Assembly (NCBI RefSeq): GCF_019801605.1
Contig: NZ_JAHVIT010000001.1
Span: forward strand, 310,001 to 374,000
Source of the DNA: Maritimibacter alkaliphilus
GTDB lineage: Bacteria; Pseudomonadota; Alphaproteobacteria; Rhodobacterales; Rhodobacteraceae
Direction: 5' to 3'
DNA: 64,000 bases
The translations under genes were made by a program, and so were the position numbers. Of this stretch, positions 45,886 to 54,410 are shown in pieces. How positions within the stretch are numbered: position 1 is the first letter of the stretch; every line of letters starts with the position of its first letter. The notes beneath the pieces were generated by a model. That model did no database searches. It was given only the letters and a program-made list of their open reading frames with translations, and was not told the origin of the DNA.

Positions 45886-47270
45886 AATACATCTCGACCC
45901 GTGGGCAGGCGCCCGTCCTGACGTTCGAAGAGGCGATGCTGACCGGGCTGGCCCGTGATGGCGGACTCTACGTGCCGGAAACCGTGCCCCAGATGAGCGC
46001 CGAGGAGATCGCGGCGCTGGCCGGTCTCTCCTACGAGGAAACCGCCTTCCGCGTCATGCGTCCCTTCATCGGCGACACCTTCACCGACGAAGAATTCCGC
46101 GAGATCATCGCCAAGGCCTATGCCGGCTTCGGCCACGAGGCGCGCGCGCCGCTGGTCCAGCTGGCGCCGAACCATTTCCTGCTGGAGCTGTTCCACGGGC
46201 CGACGCTGGCCTTCAAGGACTTCGCCATGCAGCTCATCGGCCAGCTGTTCCAGGCAGCCCTTGGCCGCTCGGGCAAGCGGGTGACCATCGTGGGCGCGAC
46301 CTCGGGCGATACCGGCTCGGCCGCGATCGAGGCCTTCAAGGGGCTCGACAATGTCGACGTCTTCATCCTCTACCCCCACGGCCGGGTGTCCGAGGTGCAG
46401 CGCCGCCAGATGACCACCCCGTCCGAGGCCAACGTCCACGCCATCGCCATCGACGGGCATTTCGACGATGCGCAGGCGCGGCTGAAGGACATGTTCAACG
46501 ACTTCGACTTCCGCGACGAGGTCCGGCTGGCGGGCGTGAACTCGATCAACTGGGCGCGGGTGCTGGCGCAGGTCGTCTACTACTTCTCCTCCGCCGTCTC
46601 CCTTGGCGCGCCCGAACGCAAGGTCTCCTTCACCGTGCCCACCGGCAACTTCGGGGACATCTTCGCGGGCTACATCGCCAAGAAGATGGGCCTGCCGATC
46701 GAGCAGCTGGTGGTGGCCACCAACCAGAACGACATCCTGCACCGCTGCCTGACCACCGGGGCCTACACGCCCGATGGGGTGATCCCCTCGATCTCGCCCT
46801 CGATGGACATTCAGGTGTCCTCGAACTTCGAACGTGCGCTCTTCGATGCCTACGGGCGCGACGGTTCCGCCGTGTCGCAGCTGATGGACGAGCTGAAGGC
46901 CGGGGGCTTCACCGTGTCGCAGGGCGCGCGTGAAGCCTTGGCCGAAAGCTTCACCTCGGGCCGCGCCTCCGAGGAGGAAACCTCGGCCACGATCAAGTCG
47001 GTCTTTGCCAGGGATGCCGAGCTTCTGTGCCCCCACAGCGCCGTCGGCGTGAAGGTGGCCGAAGAGACCCGCGATGCCGCCGTGCCGATGATCACGCTGG
47101 CCACCGCGCATCCCGCGAAGTTCCCCGACGCGGTCGAGGCCGCCACCGGCGAACGCCCGGGTCTTCCCCCGCGCATGGGGGATCTGTATGACCGGTCTGA
47201 ACGGGTCACGCGGCTGCCCAACGATCTGGCCGCCCTCGAAACCTTCATTCGTGAGAAAATCGCCAAGTGA
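45882..47270 (+). CDS. thrC: Threonine synthase
   Basis: 462 residues from the GTG at 45882 (GTGA overlap with surf1). PLP fold type II enzyme: the Schiff-base Lys is at about 112 in 'HGPTLAFKDFAMQL', with 'ATSGDTGSAAIEAF' as the phosphate-binding loop and 'TGNFGDIFAGYIAKKMGLPI' typical of the longer fungal/proteobacterial class. It makes threonine from O-phosphohomoserine. It is located in a cytochrome oxidase assembly operon, a linkage repeated across alphaproteobacteria but without an evident metabolic reason. The next gene overlaps its stop. Confidence 0.97.
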   Translation: MKYISTRGQAPVLTFEEAMLTGLARDGGLYVPETVPQMSAEEIAALAGLSYEETAFRVMRPFIGDTFTDEEFREIIAKAYAGFGHEARAPLVQLAPNHFLLELFHGPTLAFKDFAMQLIGQLFQAALGRSGKRVTIVGATSGDTGSAAIEAFKGLDNVDVFILYPHGRVSEVQRRQMTTPSEANVHAIAIDGHFDDAQARLKDMFNDFDFRDEVRLAGVNSINWARVLAQVVYYFSSAVSLGAPERKVSFTVPTGNFGDIFAGYIAKKMGLPIEQLVVATNQNDILHRCLTTGAYTPDGVIPSISPSMDIQVSSNFERALFDAYGRDGSAVSQLMDELKAGGFTVSQGAREALAESFTSGRASEEETSATIKSVFARDAELLCPHSAVGVKVAEETRDAAVPMITLATAHPAKFPDAVEAATGERPGLPPRMGDLYDRSERVTRLPNDLAALETFIREKIAK

Positions 47271-48529
47271 CGACACAGGTTCATACGCTTTCCAACGGCT
47301 TCCGCATCGTGACGGAACAGATGCCCGGCCTGCAATCGGCCGCCGTGGGCGTCTGGGTTGCCGCCGGGGGCCGGAACGAACGGCTTGAACAGAACGGCAT
47401 CGCCCACTTCCTCGAACACATGGCCTTCAAGGGGACCAAGACCCGGTCCGCCCTCCAGATTGCCGAACAGATCGAGGACGTGGGCGGCTACATCAACGCC
47501 TATACCTCGCGTGAGGTGACGGCCTATTACGCCCGCGTCCTGAAGGACGACGTGGCACTGGCCATGGACGTGCTGGCGGACATCCTGCAGAACTCGACCT
47601 TCGAGGAGGCCGAGATCGAGAGCGAGCGCGGCGTGATCCTGTCCGAGATCGGGCAGGCGCTGGACACGCCCGATGACGTGATCTTCGACTGGCTGCAGGA
47701 AAAGGCCTATCCGGATCAACCCATCGGCCGCACCATCCTCGGCCCGGCGGAGCGTATCCGCGCCTTCAACCGCGCCGACCTCGCGGGCTTTGTGGCCGAG
47801 CATTACGGGCCCGAGCAGATGATCCTCTCCGCCTGCGGGGCGGTGGATCACGACGAGATCGTCAAGCTGGCCGAGGGGCTCTTTGGTGGCATGGCGCGTC
47901 AGCCGCAGCAGGCCGCCAATCCCGCCCGTTTCCACGGTGGCGAGACCCGGACCGAGAAGCAGCTGGAGCAGGCGCATTTCGCGCTCGCCTTCGAAAGCCC
48001 CGATTACCGCGATCCGCTGAGCTACACCGCGCAGATCTATGCCTCGGCCCTTGGCGGCGGCATGTCCTCGCGGCTGTTCCAGGAAATCCGGGAAAAGCGT
48101 GGCCTCTGCTACACGATCTTCGCCCAGGCCGGGGCCTATTCCGACACCGGCATGACGACGATCTACGCCGGCACCTCGGGCGATCAGCTCAAGGGCCTGG
48201 CCGAGATCACGCTGGACGAGATGAAGCGCGCCGCCTCGGACATGTCCGAGGAAGAACTGGCCCGCGCCCGCGCCCAGATGAAGGCTGGTCTCCTGATGGG
48301 GCTTGAAGGCTGTTCCTCGCGCGCCGAACGTCTGGCCCGCATGGTGCAGATCTGGGGCCGTGTGCCGCCGCTGACCGAAGCGGTCGAGAAGATCGACGCC
48401 GTGACGCTGGCTGATGTGCGCAGCTATGCCGAGAAGATGGCGGTGCAGAGCCCCGCGGCGCTTGCGCTCTACGGTCCGGTGTCCGCCGCACCGACCCTCG
48501 AGGCCCTGCAGGAGCGTCGCGCGGCCTGA
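47267..48529 (+). CDS. M16 family metallopeptidase (processing-peptidase type)
   Basis: 420 residues from the GTG at 47267 (overlaps the thrC stop). The inverted zinc motif 'HFLEH' is at 47-51, with the downstream Glu in 'EAEIESERGVILSEI'. The sequence resembles the single-chain bacterial relatives of the mitochondrial processing peptidase beta subunit: 'GTKTRSALQIAEQIEDVGGYINAYTSREVTAYYARVLKDD' (core 'GGYINAYTSREVTAYYA') and 'GGMSSRLFQEIREKRGLCYTIFA', with the Gly-rich loop. It is probably cytoplasmic or periplasmic without a visible signal peptide. The gene overlaps the acetyltransferase start (TGATG). Confidence 0.95.
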   Translation: MTTQVHTLSNGFRIVTEQMPGLQSAAVGVWVAAGGRNERLEQNGIAHFLEHMAFKGTKTRSALQIAEQIEDVGGYINAYTSREVTAYYARVLKDDVALAMDVLADILQNSTFEEAEIESERGVILSEIGQALDTPDDVIFDWLQEKAYPDQPIGRTILGPAERIRAFNRADLAGFVAEHYGPEQMILSACGAVDHDEIVKLAEGLFGGMARQPQQAANPARFHGGETRTEKQLEQAHFALAFESPDYRDPLSYTAQIYASALGGGMSSRLFQEIREKRGLCYTIFAQAGAYSDTGMTTIYAGTSGDQLKGLAEITLDEMKRAASDMSEEELARARAQMKAGLLMGLEGCSSRAERLARMVQIWGRVPPLTEAVEKIDAVTLADVRSYAEKMAVQSPAALALYGPVSAAPTLEALQERRAA

Positions 48530-49113
48530 TGCTCGTCCCACGGCGCAAGTTGAAGATCGAGACCGAGCGGATGACGCTTCGGCCGCCGATCCATGCCGAC
48601 TTCCGCCCCTGGACCGAGCTTCGCCGCGAGAGCCGCGAGTTCCTCTCGCCCTGGGAGCCGAGCTGGGCCGAGGATCACCTCTCGCGCCGGGCCTTCGCGA
48701 ACCGGGTCTACTGGGCGCAGCGGTCCGTGGCGCAGGGCACCGCGCTGCCGCTGTTCCTGATCCGGCGCGAGGACGAGATGCTGCTGGGGGCGATCACGCT
48801 GGACAATATCCGGCGCGGGCCCGCCCAGACCGGCACGCTGGGCTATTGGACCGGCGAACGCTTCGCCCGGCGCGGCTACATGCGCGAGGCGATCTCGGCC
48901 GTTGTGCATCATGCCTTCCACCGCATGGACCTGAGCCGCATCGAAGCCGCCTGCCTGCCGGAGAACGCGCCGTCGCGCGGATTGCTGGAAAGCTGCGGGT
49001 TCAAGTACGAGGGCGTGGCGCAGAGCTACCTGCAGATCAACGGCCGCTGGCGGACCCACGTGCTCTACTCGGCGCTGAGGATGGACCGGCGCGGGCGCAC
49101 CGACGCGGGGTAG
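48529..49113 (+). CDS. GNAT N-acetyltransferase, RimJ-like
   Basis: 194 residues. RimJ/RimL-type GNAT: 'ERMTLRPPIHADFRPWTELRRESREFLSPWEPSW', then motif A-like 'GALTLDNI...GTLGYWTGERFARRGYMREAISAVVHHAF' (read as 'LGYWTGERFARRGYMREA') and the end 'ENAPSRGLLESCGFKYEGVAQSYLQINGRWRTHVLYS'. It is likely to acetylate protein N-termini (ribosomal) or another amine. It is the last gene of the tightly coupled surf1-thrC-M16-GNAT run. Confidence 0.9.
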   Translation: MLVPRRKLKIETERMTLRPPIHADFRPWTELRRESREFLSPWEPSWAEDHLSRRAFANRVYWAQRSVAQGTALPLFLIRREDEMLLGAITLDNIRRGPAQTGTLGYWTGERFARRGYMREAISAVVHHAFHRMDLSRIEAACLPENAPSRGLLESCGFKYEGVAQSYLQINGRWRTHVLYSALRMDRRGRTDAG

Positions 49114-49594
49114 GGGCTGGGGGCGCGGTGTAGGCCGGGTGGTCTGCGGACGGCTCGTTGCGCGACCGGCCGGAAGTGAAAGGCGACACCGCTCACCTTA
49201 CTGCACACGCAAACAGGCCCCAAAAGGGCGGTACACTTCTTACCTGAGCACAAACATTCCACCTCACCAAAACAAACCGCCCGGCCTCAGGCCGGGCAGC
49301 GCCGACCCGCCCCCATGGGGCGGCGCTACTGCGCCACCCCGCGGGACGGCGCTGCCCTTCGCGTGAAACCGCAGCGTTGCTCCTGGCGACGAAATGGTGA
49401 CAGGCTCCTCAGCCTCAGCCTCAGCCTCAGCCTCAGCCTCAGCCTCAGCCTCAGCCTCAGCTCCTCAGTCCCGCACCAAAGCCAAGCCCGCCTGCCTCAC
49501 CCAAGGCATCCACGGCTTTGTGAACACCGCGCCTTCCGTTACGACACCCGCGCCCCTGCAGCCCCATGTTAGGCTGCCCGCAGGAGGTCGCCCC
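49114..49594 (+). other. 481-bp gap with nested hairpins and a hexanucleotide repeat
   Basis: GCCCGGCC/GGCCGGGC hairpin with a 3-base loop (49279-49297), then a longer stem AGCGCCG / CGGCGCT around CCGCCCC/GGGGCGG (49298-49327); these probably form the 3' end of the GNAT operon. The CTCAGC repeat is listed separately. An in-frame extension of the next gene through this region codes Ser-Ala repeats and is not thought to be translated. Confidence 0.6.
49408..49461 (+). repeat. Hexanucleotide tandem repeat CTCAGC x9
   Basis: Nine perfect CTCAGC units, flanked by partial CTC copies on both sides. Six-base units preserve frame. It lies 134 bases upstream of the metallo-beta-lactamase-fold gene and could alter promoter spacing by slippage. 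Confidence 0.9.
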
Positions 49595-50455
49595 ATGTTC
49601 CATGCCCCCCAGACGCCCATCCTCGCCGCGCCCCGGGCGTTGCTCACCCTGCCGCTGCTTGCGCTGCTCCCCGACACGGCGCCCGCGCAGGAGCGCCGGC
49701 CCTCACACTGCATCGCCATCGCCGATGCCACGCCGGGCCTTCAGTACATTCAGAAAGCCTCCTTCCGCGAACCGGTCGCCGAGTTCTCGGTCCGGCTGAC
49801 CTACGTCAGCCACTCTTCCTACCTGCTGCAGACCCCGGGCGGGCTCTCGGCGATCACCGATTACGCGGGCTACCACGGCAACGTCGATTTCATCCCCGAC
49901 GTGGTCACCATGAACCACGCCCATTCCAGCCATTTCACCTCCGCCCCCGATCCGGCGATCCCCCATGTGCTGCGCGGCTGGTCGGAGACCCGGGGCGAGG
50001 CGGTCGACCACCACCTCGACCTTGGCGAGATGCTGATCCGCAATGTCTCCACCGACATCCGCAGCTGGGACGGTGCCGAGGAGAACGGCAATTCCATCTT
50101 CGTCTTCGAGGTCGAGGGCCTCTGCATCGGTCACCTCGGCCACCTGCACCACGAACCCAACGACGACCAATATGCGGCGCTCGGGCGGCTCGACGTGCTG
50201 ATGGTGCCGGTGGATGGCGGGCTGACGCTGGACACCGCCTCCATGGTGCGGGTGGTGGAGCGGCTGCGCTCCTCCATCGTGCTGCCGATGCACTGGTTCT
50301 CGGACCGCTCGCTCAGCGACTTCCTCGCGGGGGTGTCCGATGTCTTCGCGGTGGTGGACGAGGGCGAGAACGCGCTGGAGATCTCGCTGCGCGACCTGCC
50401 GTCGCGGCCCACGGTGCACGTGCTGCGCCCGGCCTACCTGCGCGAGGCGGAATAG
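49595..50455 (+). CDS. Secreted metallo-beta-lactamase-fold hydrolase (UlaG-like)
   Basis: 286 residues from the ATG at 49595, with AGGAGG 7 bases upstream. A signal peptide (about 1-34, ending 'APA') precedes the MBL fold: 'YVSHSSYLLQTPGGLSAITDYAG', 'TMNHAHSSHF' in place of the usual HxHxDH (the Asp is Ser here), 'CIGHLGHLHHEP' and 'LPMHWFSDRSLSDFL'. It resembles the UlaG/RNase Z-like branch with an L-ascorbate-phosphate lactonase-like outline. The catalytic Asp loss in motif 2 is notable; metal binding may be altered. The substrate is unknown and there are no neighbours to suggest it. Confidence 0.75.
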   Translation: MFHAPQTPILAAPRALLTLPLLALLPDTAPAQERRPSHCIAIADATPGLQYIQKASFREPVAEFSVRLTYVSHSSYLLQTPGGLSAITDYAGYHGNVDFIPDVVTMNHAHSSHFTSAPDPAIPHVLRGWSETRGEAVDHHLDLGEMLIRNVSTDIRSWDGAEENGNSIFVFEVEGLCIGHLGHLHHEPNDDQYAALGRLDVLMVPVDGGLTLDTASMVRVVERLRSSIVLPMHWFSDRSLSDFLAGVSDVFAVVDEGENALEISLRDLPSRPTVHVLRPAYLREAE

Positions 50456-50500
50456 CGTTTTCCGCTGGCGCCCGGGCGGCGCGGTGCTACAGATCCGGCC

Positions 50501-51934
50501 ATGACCGATCAGCCTGCCGCCCCCGCACTCGCCCCCGATGTCCTCGACCAGCTGCGCGCCGCGCTGCCCGAGAAGGTGTTCCGCCCGCTGCTGCCCGGCT
50601 ACCTCGCCTGCCTGCGCGGCTATGGCGACAGCACCGGCGTGGCGCAGGTCCTCTCGCCCGAGAGCGCCGAACAGGTCTCGGCGATCCTGAAGATCGCCAA
50701 TGCCCATGGCGTGCCGGTGATCCCCCACGGCGGCGGCACCGGGCTGGTCAGCGGTCACACCTACAGCGGCGAGATGCCCGCGATCCTCGTCTCTCTGGAA
50801 CGGATGACCGCGATCCGCCTGCTGAACGCGGACGAGAACGTGATGATCGTCGAGGCCGGCGCGATCCTCGAGGACATCCATACCGCGGCAGAGGAGGTGG
50901 GGCGCATCTTCCCGCTGGCCATCGCGGCCAAGGGCTCGGCCCGGATCGGCGGCAATCTCTCGACCAACGCGGGCGGGGTGAACGTGCTGCGCTACGGCAA
51001 TACGCGCGATCTCTGCCTCGGGCTGGAGGTGGTGCTGCCGGACGGGCGGATCTGGAACGGGCTGTCGCGGTTGCGCAAGGACAACACCGGCTATGACCTG
51101 CGCGACCTCTTCATCGGGGCCGAGGGCACGCTGGGGATCATCACCGCGGCCTCGCTCAAGCTGTTCCCGAAACCGGCGGGGGAGGGCGTGGCCTACATGG
51201 TCGTGGACAGCCCCGCCACGGCGATCAAGCTGCTCTCCATGGCGCGCGACCACATGGGCGAGGCGATCTCGGCTTTCGAGCTGATCAACGGCACCGGCCT
51301 GCGCTTCATGAAGGCCGGGCTGCCCGACGTGCGCCAGCCCTTCGACACGCCGCCGGACTGGTGCGTGCTGATCGAGGTGGGGCTGGCCCGGGGCCTCGTG
51401 CCGTCCGAGGCTCTGGAGGGGCTCTTTGCCGAGGCCTTCGAGGCGGGGCTGGTCTCCGACGGGCTCGTGGCGCAGAGTGCGGGGCAGGCGGCGGAGTTCT
51501 GGAACGTGCGCGAGCATATCCCGGTGGCGAACCGCACCGTGGGGGCGATCTGCTCCAACGACATCTCGCTGCCGATCGACCTGATCCCTGACTTCCTGCC
51601 CCGTGCGCAGGCGGCGGTGAACCGGATCGCGCCCTTCCGCATCAATGCCTTCGGGCACCTGGGCGACGGCAACCTGCATTTCAATGTCTTTGCCCCCGAG
51701 GGCCGCACCAAGGCCGAGTTCGTGCATCTGCGCGAGGAGATCCAGACCGCCGTGCACGACGTGCTGCACGAGATGGGCGGTTCCTTCTCGGCCGAACACG
51801 GTGTGGGGCGGCTGAAGGTCGGGGACCTGGAACGCTATGGCGACCCGGTGAAGTTGCAGATGATGCGCGGGATCAAGGACCTCTTCGATCCCATGGGGAT
51901 CATGAACCCCGGCGCGGTCCTGCCGAAGCGATAG
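50501..51934 (+). CDS. FAD-binding oxidoreductase, GlcD/D-lactate dehydrogenase-like
   Basis: 477 residues. FAD_binding_4 domain: 'VIPHGGGTGLVSGHTY', 'VEAGAILEDIH', 'GGNLSTNAGGVNVLRYGNTRDLCLGLEVVLPDG' (core 'TNAGGVNVLRYGNT') and 'RDLFIGAEGTLGIITAASLKLFPKP'. The FAD-oxidase C-terminal domain has 'FGHLGDGNLHFNVF' with the active-site His and 'FSAEHGVGRLK', matching D-2-hydroxyglutarate/D-lactate/glycolate oxidase relatives. It oxidises a D-2-hydroxy acid and passes electrons to a cofactor or quinone. No glcE or glcF partner gene is adjacent, so it is not a standard glycolate oxidase operon. Confidence 0.9.
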   Translation: MTDQPAAPALAPDVLDQLRAALPEKVFRPLLPGYLACLRGYGDSTGVAQVLSPESAEQVSAILKIANAHGVPVIPHGGGTGLVSGHTYSGEMPAILVSLERMTAIRLLNADENVMIVEAGAILEDIHTAAEEVGRIFPLAIAAKGSARIGGNLSTNAGGVNVLRYGNTRDLCLGLEVVLPDGRIWNGLSRLRKDNTGYDLRDLFIGAEGTLGIITAASLKLFPKPAGEGVAYMVVDSPATAIKLLSMARDHMGEAISAFELINGTGLRFMKAGLPDVRQPFDTPPDWCVLIEVGLARGLVPSEALEGLFAEAFEAGLVSDGLVAQSAGQAAEFWNVREHIPVANRTVGAICSNDISLPIDLIPDFLPRAQAAVNRIAPFRINAFGHLGDGNLHFNVFAPEGRTKAEFVHLREEIQTAVHDVLHEMGGSFSAEHGVGRLKVGDLERYGDPVKLQMMRGIKDLFDPMGIMNPGAVLPKR

Positions 51935-51950
51935 GGCGCGGTCCCCCTCA

Positions 51951-51993
51951 GATTTGGAGGCCTCCGGCGGGGATATTTGGGAAACGAAAATGA
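51951..51993 (-). repeat. 3'-end dispersed repeat, copy d (after the DegT gene)
   Basis: A short version without the G6C hairpin: GGAGGCCTCC palindrome, then core 'CGGCGGGGATATTTGGG' and 'AAACGAAAATGAGAAGG'. It lies in the gap downstream of the minus-strand DegT-like aminotransferase gene. Confidence 0.75.
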
Positions 51994-51994
51994 G

Positions 51995-52023
51995 AAGGCC
52001 CCTCCCGGTCGGGAAGGGCCCTT
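51995..52023 (-). terminator. Probable terminator of the DegT-like gene
   Basis: On the minus strand AAGGGCCCTTCCC, 4-base loop GACC, GGGAGGGGCCTT (one bulge), then CTCATTTTCG. It starts 36 bases after the aminotransferase stop and runs into repeat copy d. Confidence 0.55.
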
Positions 52024-52058
52024 GTCTGTCTGACCTCTCTGCGGGGCCGGGTCCGGTC

Positions 52059-53273
52059 TCAGGTGCCGTAGGCCAGCGTCTCGCCCATGATCTCCTCCGC
52101 CGCGCCGATCAGGGCGCCTGCGATCAGGTCGAGCTCGGGCCGGGTCAGCCGGGCGGGCAGGCGGGTGTCGCAGGCCTTCATCAGCATGGCGCGGGTCTGG
52201 GGCAGTTCGGGCGTGTCGCCGAGGAACTGCCAGTTCCAGAAGGCCCGGGCGTTGTCCGTGGAGAGGCCGAAGACCTGCACCTTCACGCCGCGCGCCTCTG
52301 CCGCCTTGGCGAAGGCGCGGGTCTGGGCCTCGTCGAGGCCCTTGAGGTTGAACTGCAGGCTGTCGGGGGCGCGGTCCTCGGGGGCGAGTTTCGCGGGCAC
52401 CTCGATCCAGGGCGAGCTTTCCAGCAGGCCGGCGACATAGTCGTGGTTGGTGCGCCCGTCGCGCACCCGGCGGGGCACTTCCCCCAGCTGGGGCCGGATG
52501 ATGGCGGCGGCGAGGTTGGAGAGGCGCAGGTTGTAGAGCGGCAGGCGGTTCTGCCATCTGGCAAAGGCCTCCTCGAGGTCGGCGGTGTTCTCGCCGTGCG
52601 GGCCCTTGTGCTTGCGCCAGTTGTGTTCGTAGGCGCCGGACATGATCACGGCGCGGGCCAGCACCTCGGCGTCGTCGGTGATCAGGATGCCGCCCTCGCC
52701 GGAGTTCACCAGCTTGTAGGACTGGAACGAGAAGCAGCCGATCCGGCCGATGGTGCCGATGTTCTTGCCGTGCCAGGTGGTGCCGAGGCTGTGGGCCGCG
52801 TCCTCGATCACCGGGATGCCACGCGCGCCACAGAGCGCCATGATCGCGTCCATGTCCGAGGTGTGGCCGCGCATGTGGCTGATGATTACCGCCTCGACGT
52901 CGTCCAGCTTGGCCTCGAAGTCGGCCATGTCGATGCGGTAGTTGTCGCCCACCTCGCAGAGCACCGGCACGCAGTTGGCGTGCACGATGGAGGAGGGGAC
53001 GGCGGCGAAGGTGAAGGCGGGGATCATGACCTTTGCCCCGGGCTTCAGGTCGAGGGCCAGAAGCGACAGGAAGAGCGCCGCGGAGCAGGAGCTGACGGCG
53101 AGGGCGTACTTCGACCCCAGCATGTCCGCGAACTCGCGCTCCAGCAGGGCCACGGGCGCATCCTCGGGCGCGGTGTAGCGGAAGAGGTCACCGGTCTGGA
53201 GCAGGCGCTCAATCTCGGCACGGGCGGCTTCGGGGATGGGCTCGGCGTCGTAGACGTTCGGCGGAAGAGTCAT
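52059..53273 (-). CDS. DegT/DnrJ/EryC1/StrS family sugar aminotransferase
   Basis: 404 residues from the ATG at 53273. PLP fold type I: the Schiff-base Lys is at 187 in 'FSFQSYKLVNSGEGG', 'IEDAAHSLGTTW' binds the pyridine nitrogen, and 'CSAALFLSLLAL' the phosphate. The family transaminates nucleotide-activated keto sugars used for LPS, capsule or glycoconjugates. It is divergent from the inositol-monophosphatase-like gene. The product sugar cannot be read from the sequence, and no other sugar-nucleotide genes are in the window. Confidence 0.9.
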   Translation of the reverse strand: MTLPPNVYDAEPIPEAARAEIERLLQTGDLFRYTAPEDAPVALLEREFADMLGSKYALAVSSCSAALFLSLLALDLKPGAKVMIPAFTFAAVPSSIVHANCVPVLCEVGDNYRIDMADFEAKLDDVEAVIISHMRGHTSDMDAIMALCGARGIPVIEDAAHSLGTTWHGKNIGTIGRIGCFSFQSYKLVNSGEGGILITDDAEVLARAVIMSGAYEHNWRKHKGPHGENTADLEEAFARWQNRLPLYNLRLSNLAAAIIRPQLGEVPRRVRDGRTNHDYVAGLLESSPWIEVPAKLAPEDRAPDSLQFNLKGLDEAQTRAFAKAAEARGVKVQVFGLSTDNARAFWNWQFLGDTPELPQTRAMLMKACDTRLPARLTRPELDLIAGALIGAAEEIMGETLAYGT

Positions 53274-53541
53274 CTTTTCGGCTTTCCTGAAACTTCTTTT
53301 CGGGATTTCTAAACGAAACACGGCCCGAGAAGAAATGAAAAATCCATGACGTCCCGATGACGGGCGCGTGACATCGACTGGTTTTGCCAAGCCTTATGGG
53401 GGCCTTCAGGAGGCCTCCGCCGGTGACGCTGCGTCCCTTTCGGGCCACGCGGGGGGCGTCCGGACCCGCGCAGGCGCGCGCAAGGCTTGGCAAGCAGGGA
53501 TACAGCGTCTATACGCGCGGCCTGATACAGGAGCCTTTCCC

Positions 53542-54330
53542 ATGCCCGGCAGCGCCAATCTCAACATCATGCTCAAGGCCGCCCGCAAGGCCGGCCGCTC
53601 TCTCGTCAAGGATTTCCGCGAGGTGGAGAACCTCCAGGTCTCCATGAAAGGCGCGGGCGACTTCGTCAGCCGGGCCGACGTGGCGGCGCAGGAGATCCTC
53701 AAGGGCGAGCTGATGGGCGCCCGTCCGACCTACGGCTGGGTTGCCGAAGAGGGCAAGGAAACCATCGAGGGCCAGGACCCGACCCGGCGCTGGATCGTGG
53801 ACCCGCTCGATGGCACCACGAACTTCCTGCACGGCCTGCCGCACTGGGCGATCTCCATCGCGCTGGAGCACAAGGGCCAGATCGTCGCCGGCGCGATCTA
53901 TGACGCCGCCAAGGACGAGATGTTCTTTGCCGAGAAGGGCGAGGGCGCCTGGATGAACGAGAGCCGCCTGCGGGTGTCGGGCCGGAGCCGGATGATCGAG
54001 TCGATCTTCGCCACGGGCCTGCCCTTCGCCACCAGCCCGCATCTGCCGCGGTCGCTGCAGGACCTGGCCCGCGTGCTGCCGGCCTGCGCCGGCGTGCGCC
54101 GCTTCGGCTCTGCCGCGCTCGACATGGCCTATGTGGCCGCCGGTCGCTACGAGGGCTACTGGGAACGCGGGCTGAATTCCTGGGACATCGCCGCGGGCAT
54201 CGTCATCGTGCGCGAGGCCGGTGGCTTCGTCGAGGGGATCAACCCCGAGCAGGACCCGCTTGCTGGCGATCTGATCTGCGGCAACGAGGCGATCTTCAAC
54301 AACTTCGCCAAGACCATCCGGAACAGCTGA
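53542..54330 (+). CDS. Inositol monophosphatase family protein
   Basis: 262 residues from the ATG at 53542 (ACAGGAG site). The Li-sensitive phosphatase signature is present: 'VAEEGKE' (Glu pair), 'IVDPLDGTTNFLHGLPHWAIS' with D87/D90 for magnesium (quoted as 'DPLDGTTNFLHG'), and 'ERGLNSWDIAAGIVIVREAGG' with the third acidic ligand. Substrates in bacteria include inositol-1-phosphate and related sugar phosphates; SuhB-type proteins also act in rRNA antitermination. Ends beside a GCGGCCC/GGGCCGC hairpin. Confidence 0.95.
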   Translation: MPGSANLNIMLKAARKAGRSLVKDFREVENLQVSMKGAGDFVSRADVAAQEILKGELMGARPTYGWVAEEGKETIEGQDPTRRWIVDPLDGTTNFLHGLPHWAISIALEHKGQIVAGAIYDAAKDEMFFAEKGEGAWMNESRLRVSGRSRMIESIFATGLPFATSPHLPRSLQDLARVLPACAGVRRFGSAALDMAYVAAGRYEGYWERGLNSWDIAAGIVIVREAGGFVEGINPEQDPLAGDLICGNEAIFNNFAKTIRNS

Positions 54331-54371
54331 TCCGGGCGGCGGCCCTTCGGGCCGCGCTTCGAGATGTCAGA

Positions 54372-54400
54372 AACGCCCGGGCCGGTGGTCCGGGCGTTTT
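54372..54400 (+). terminator. Bidirectional terminator between the IMPase and rhomboid genes
   Basis: AACGCCCGG (54372-54380), 9-base loop, CCGGGCGTT (54390-54398), followed by TT on the plus strand and preceded by AA-runs that give T-rich sequence on the minus strand. A GCGGCCC/GGGCCGC hairpin also lies at 54339-54355. The two genes converge here. Confidence 0.75.
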
Positions 54401-54410
54401 GCGTTGCGCC

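Noticed and set aside
49408-49461. CRISPR-like array
   Set aside because: The repeat is an uninterrupted hexanucleotide without spacers.
49394-49594. N-terminal extension of the MBL-fold gene through the CTCAGC repeat
   Set aside because: Would give a Ser-Ala repeat before a normal signal peptide; the ATG at 49595 has a perfect AGGAGG site.
50501-51934. First gene of a glycolate oxidase glcDEF operon
   Set aside because: No glcE or glcF follows; the next gene is on the other strand.
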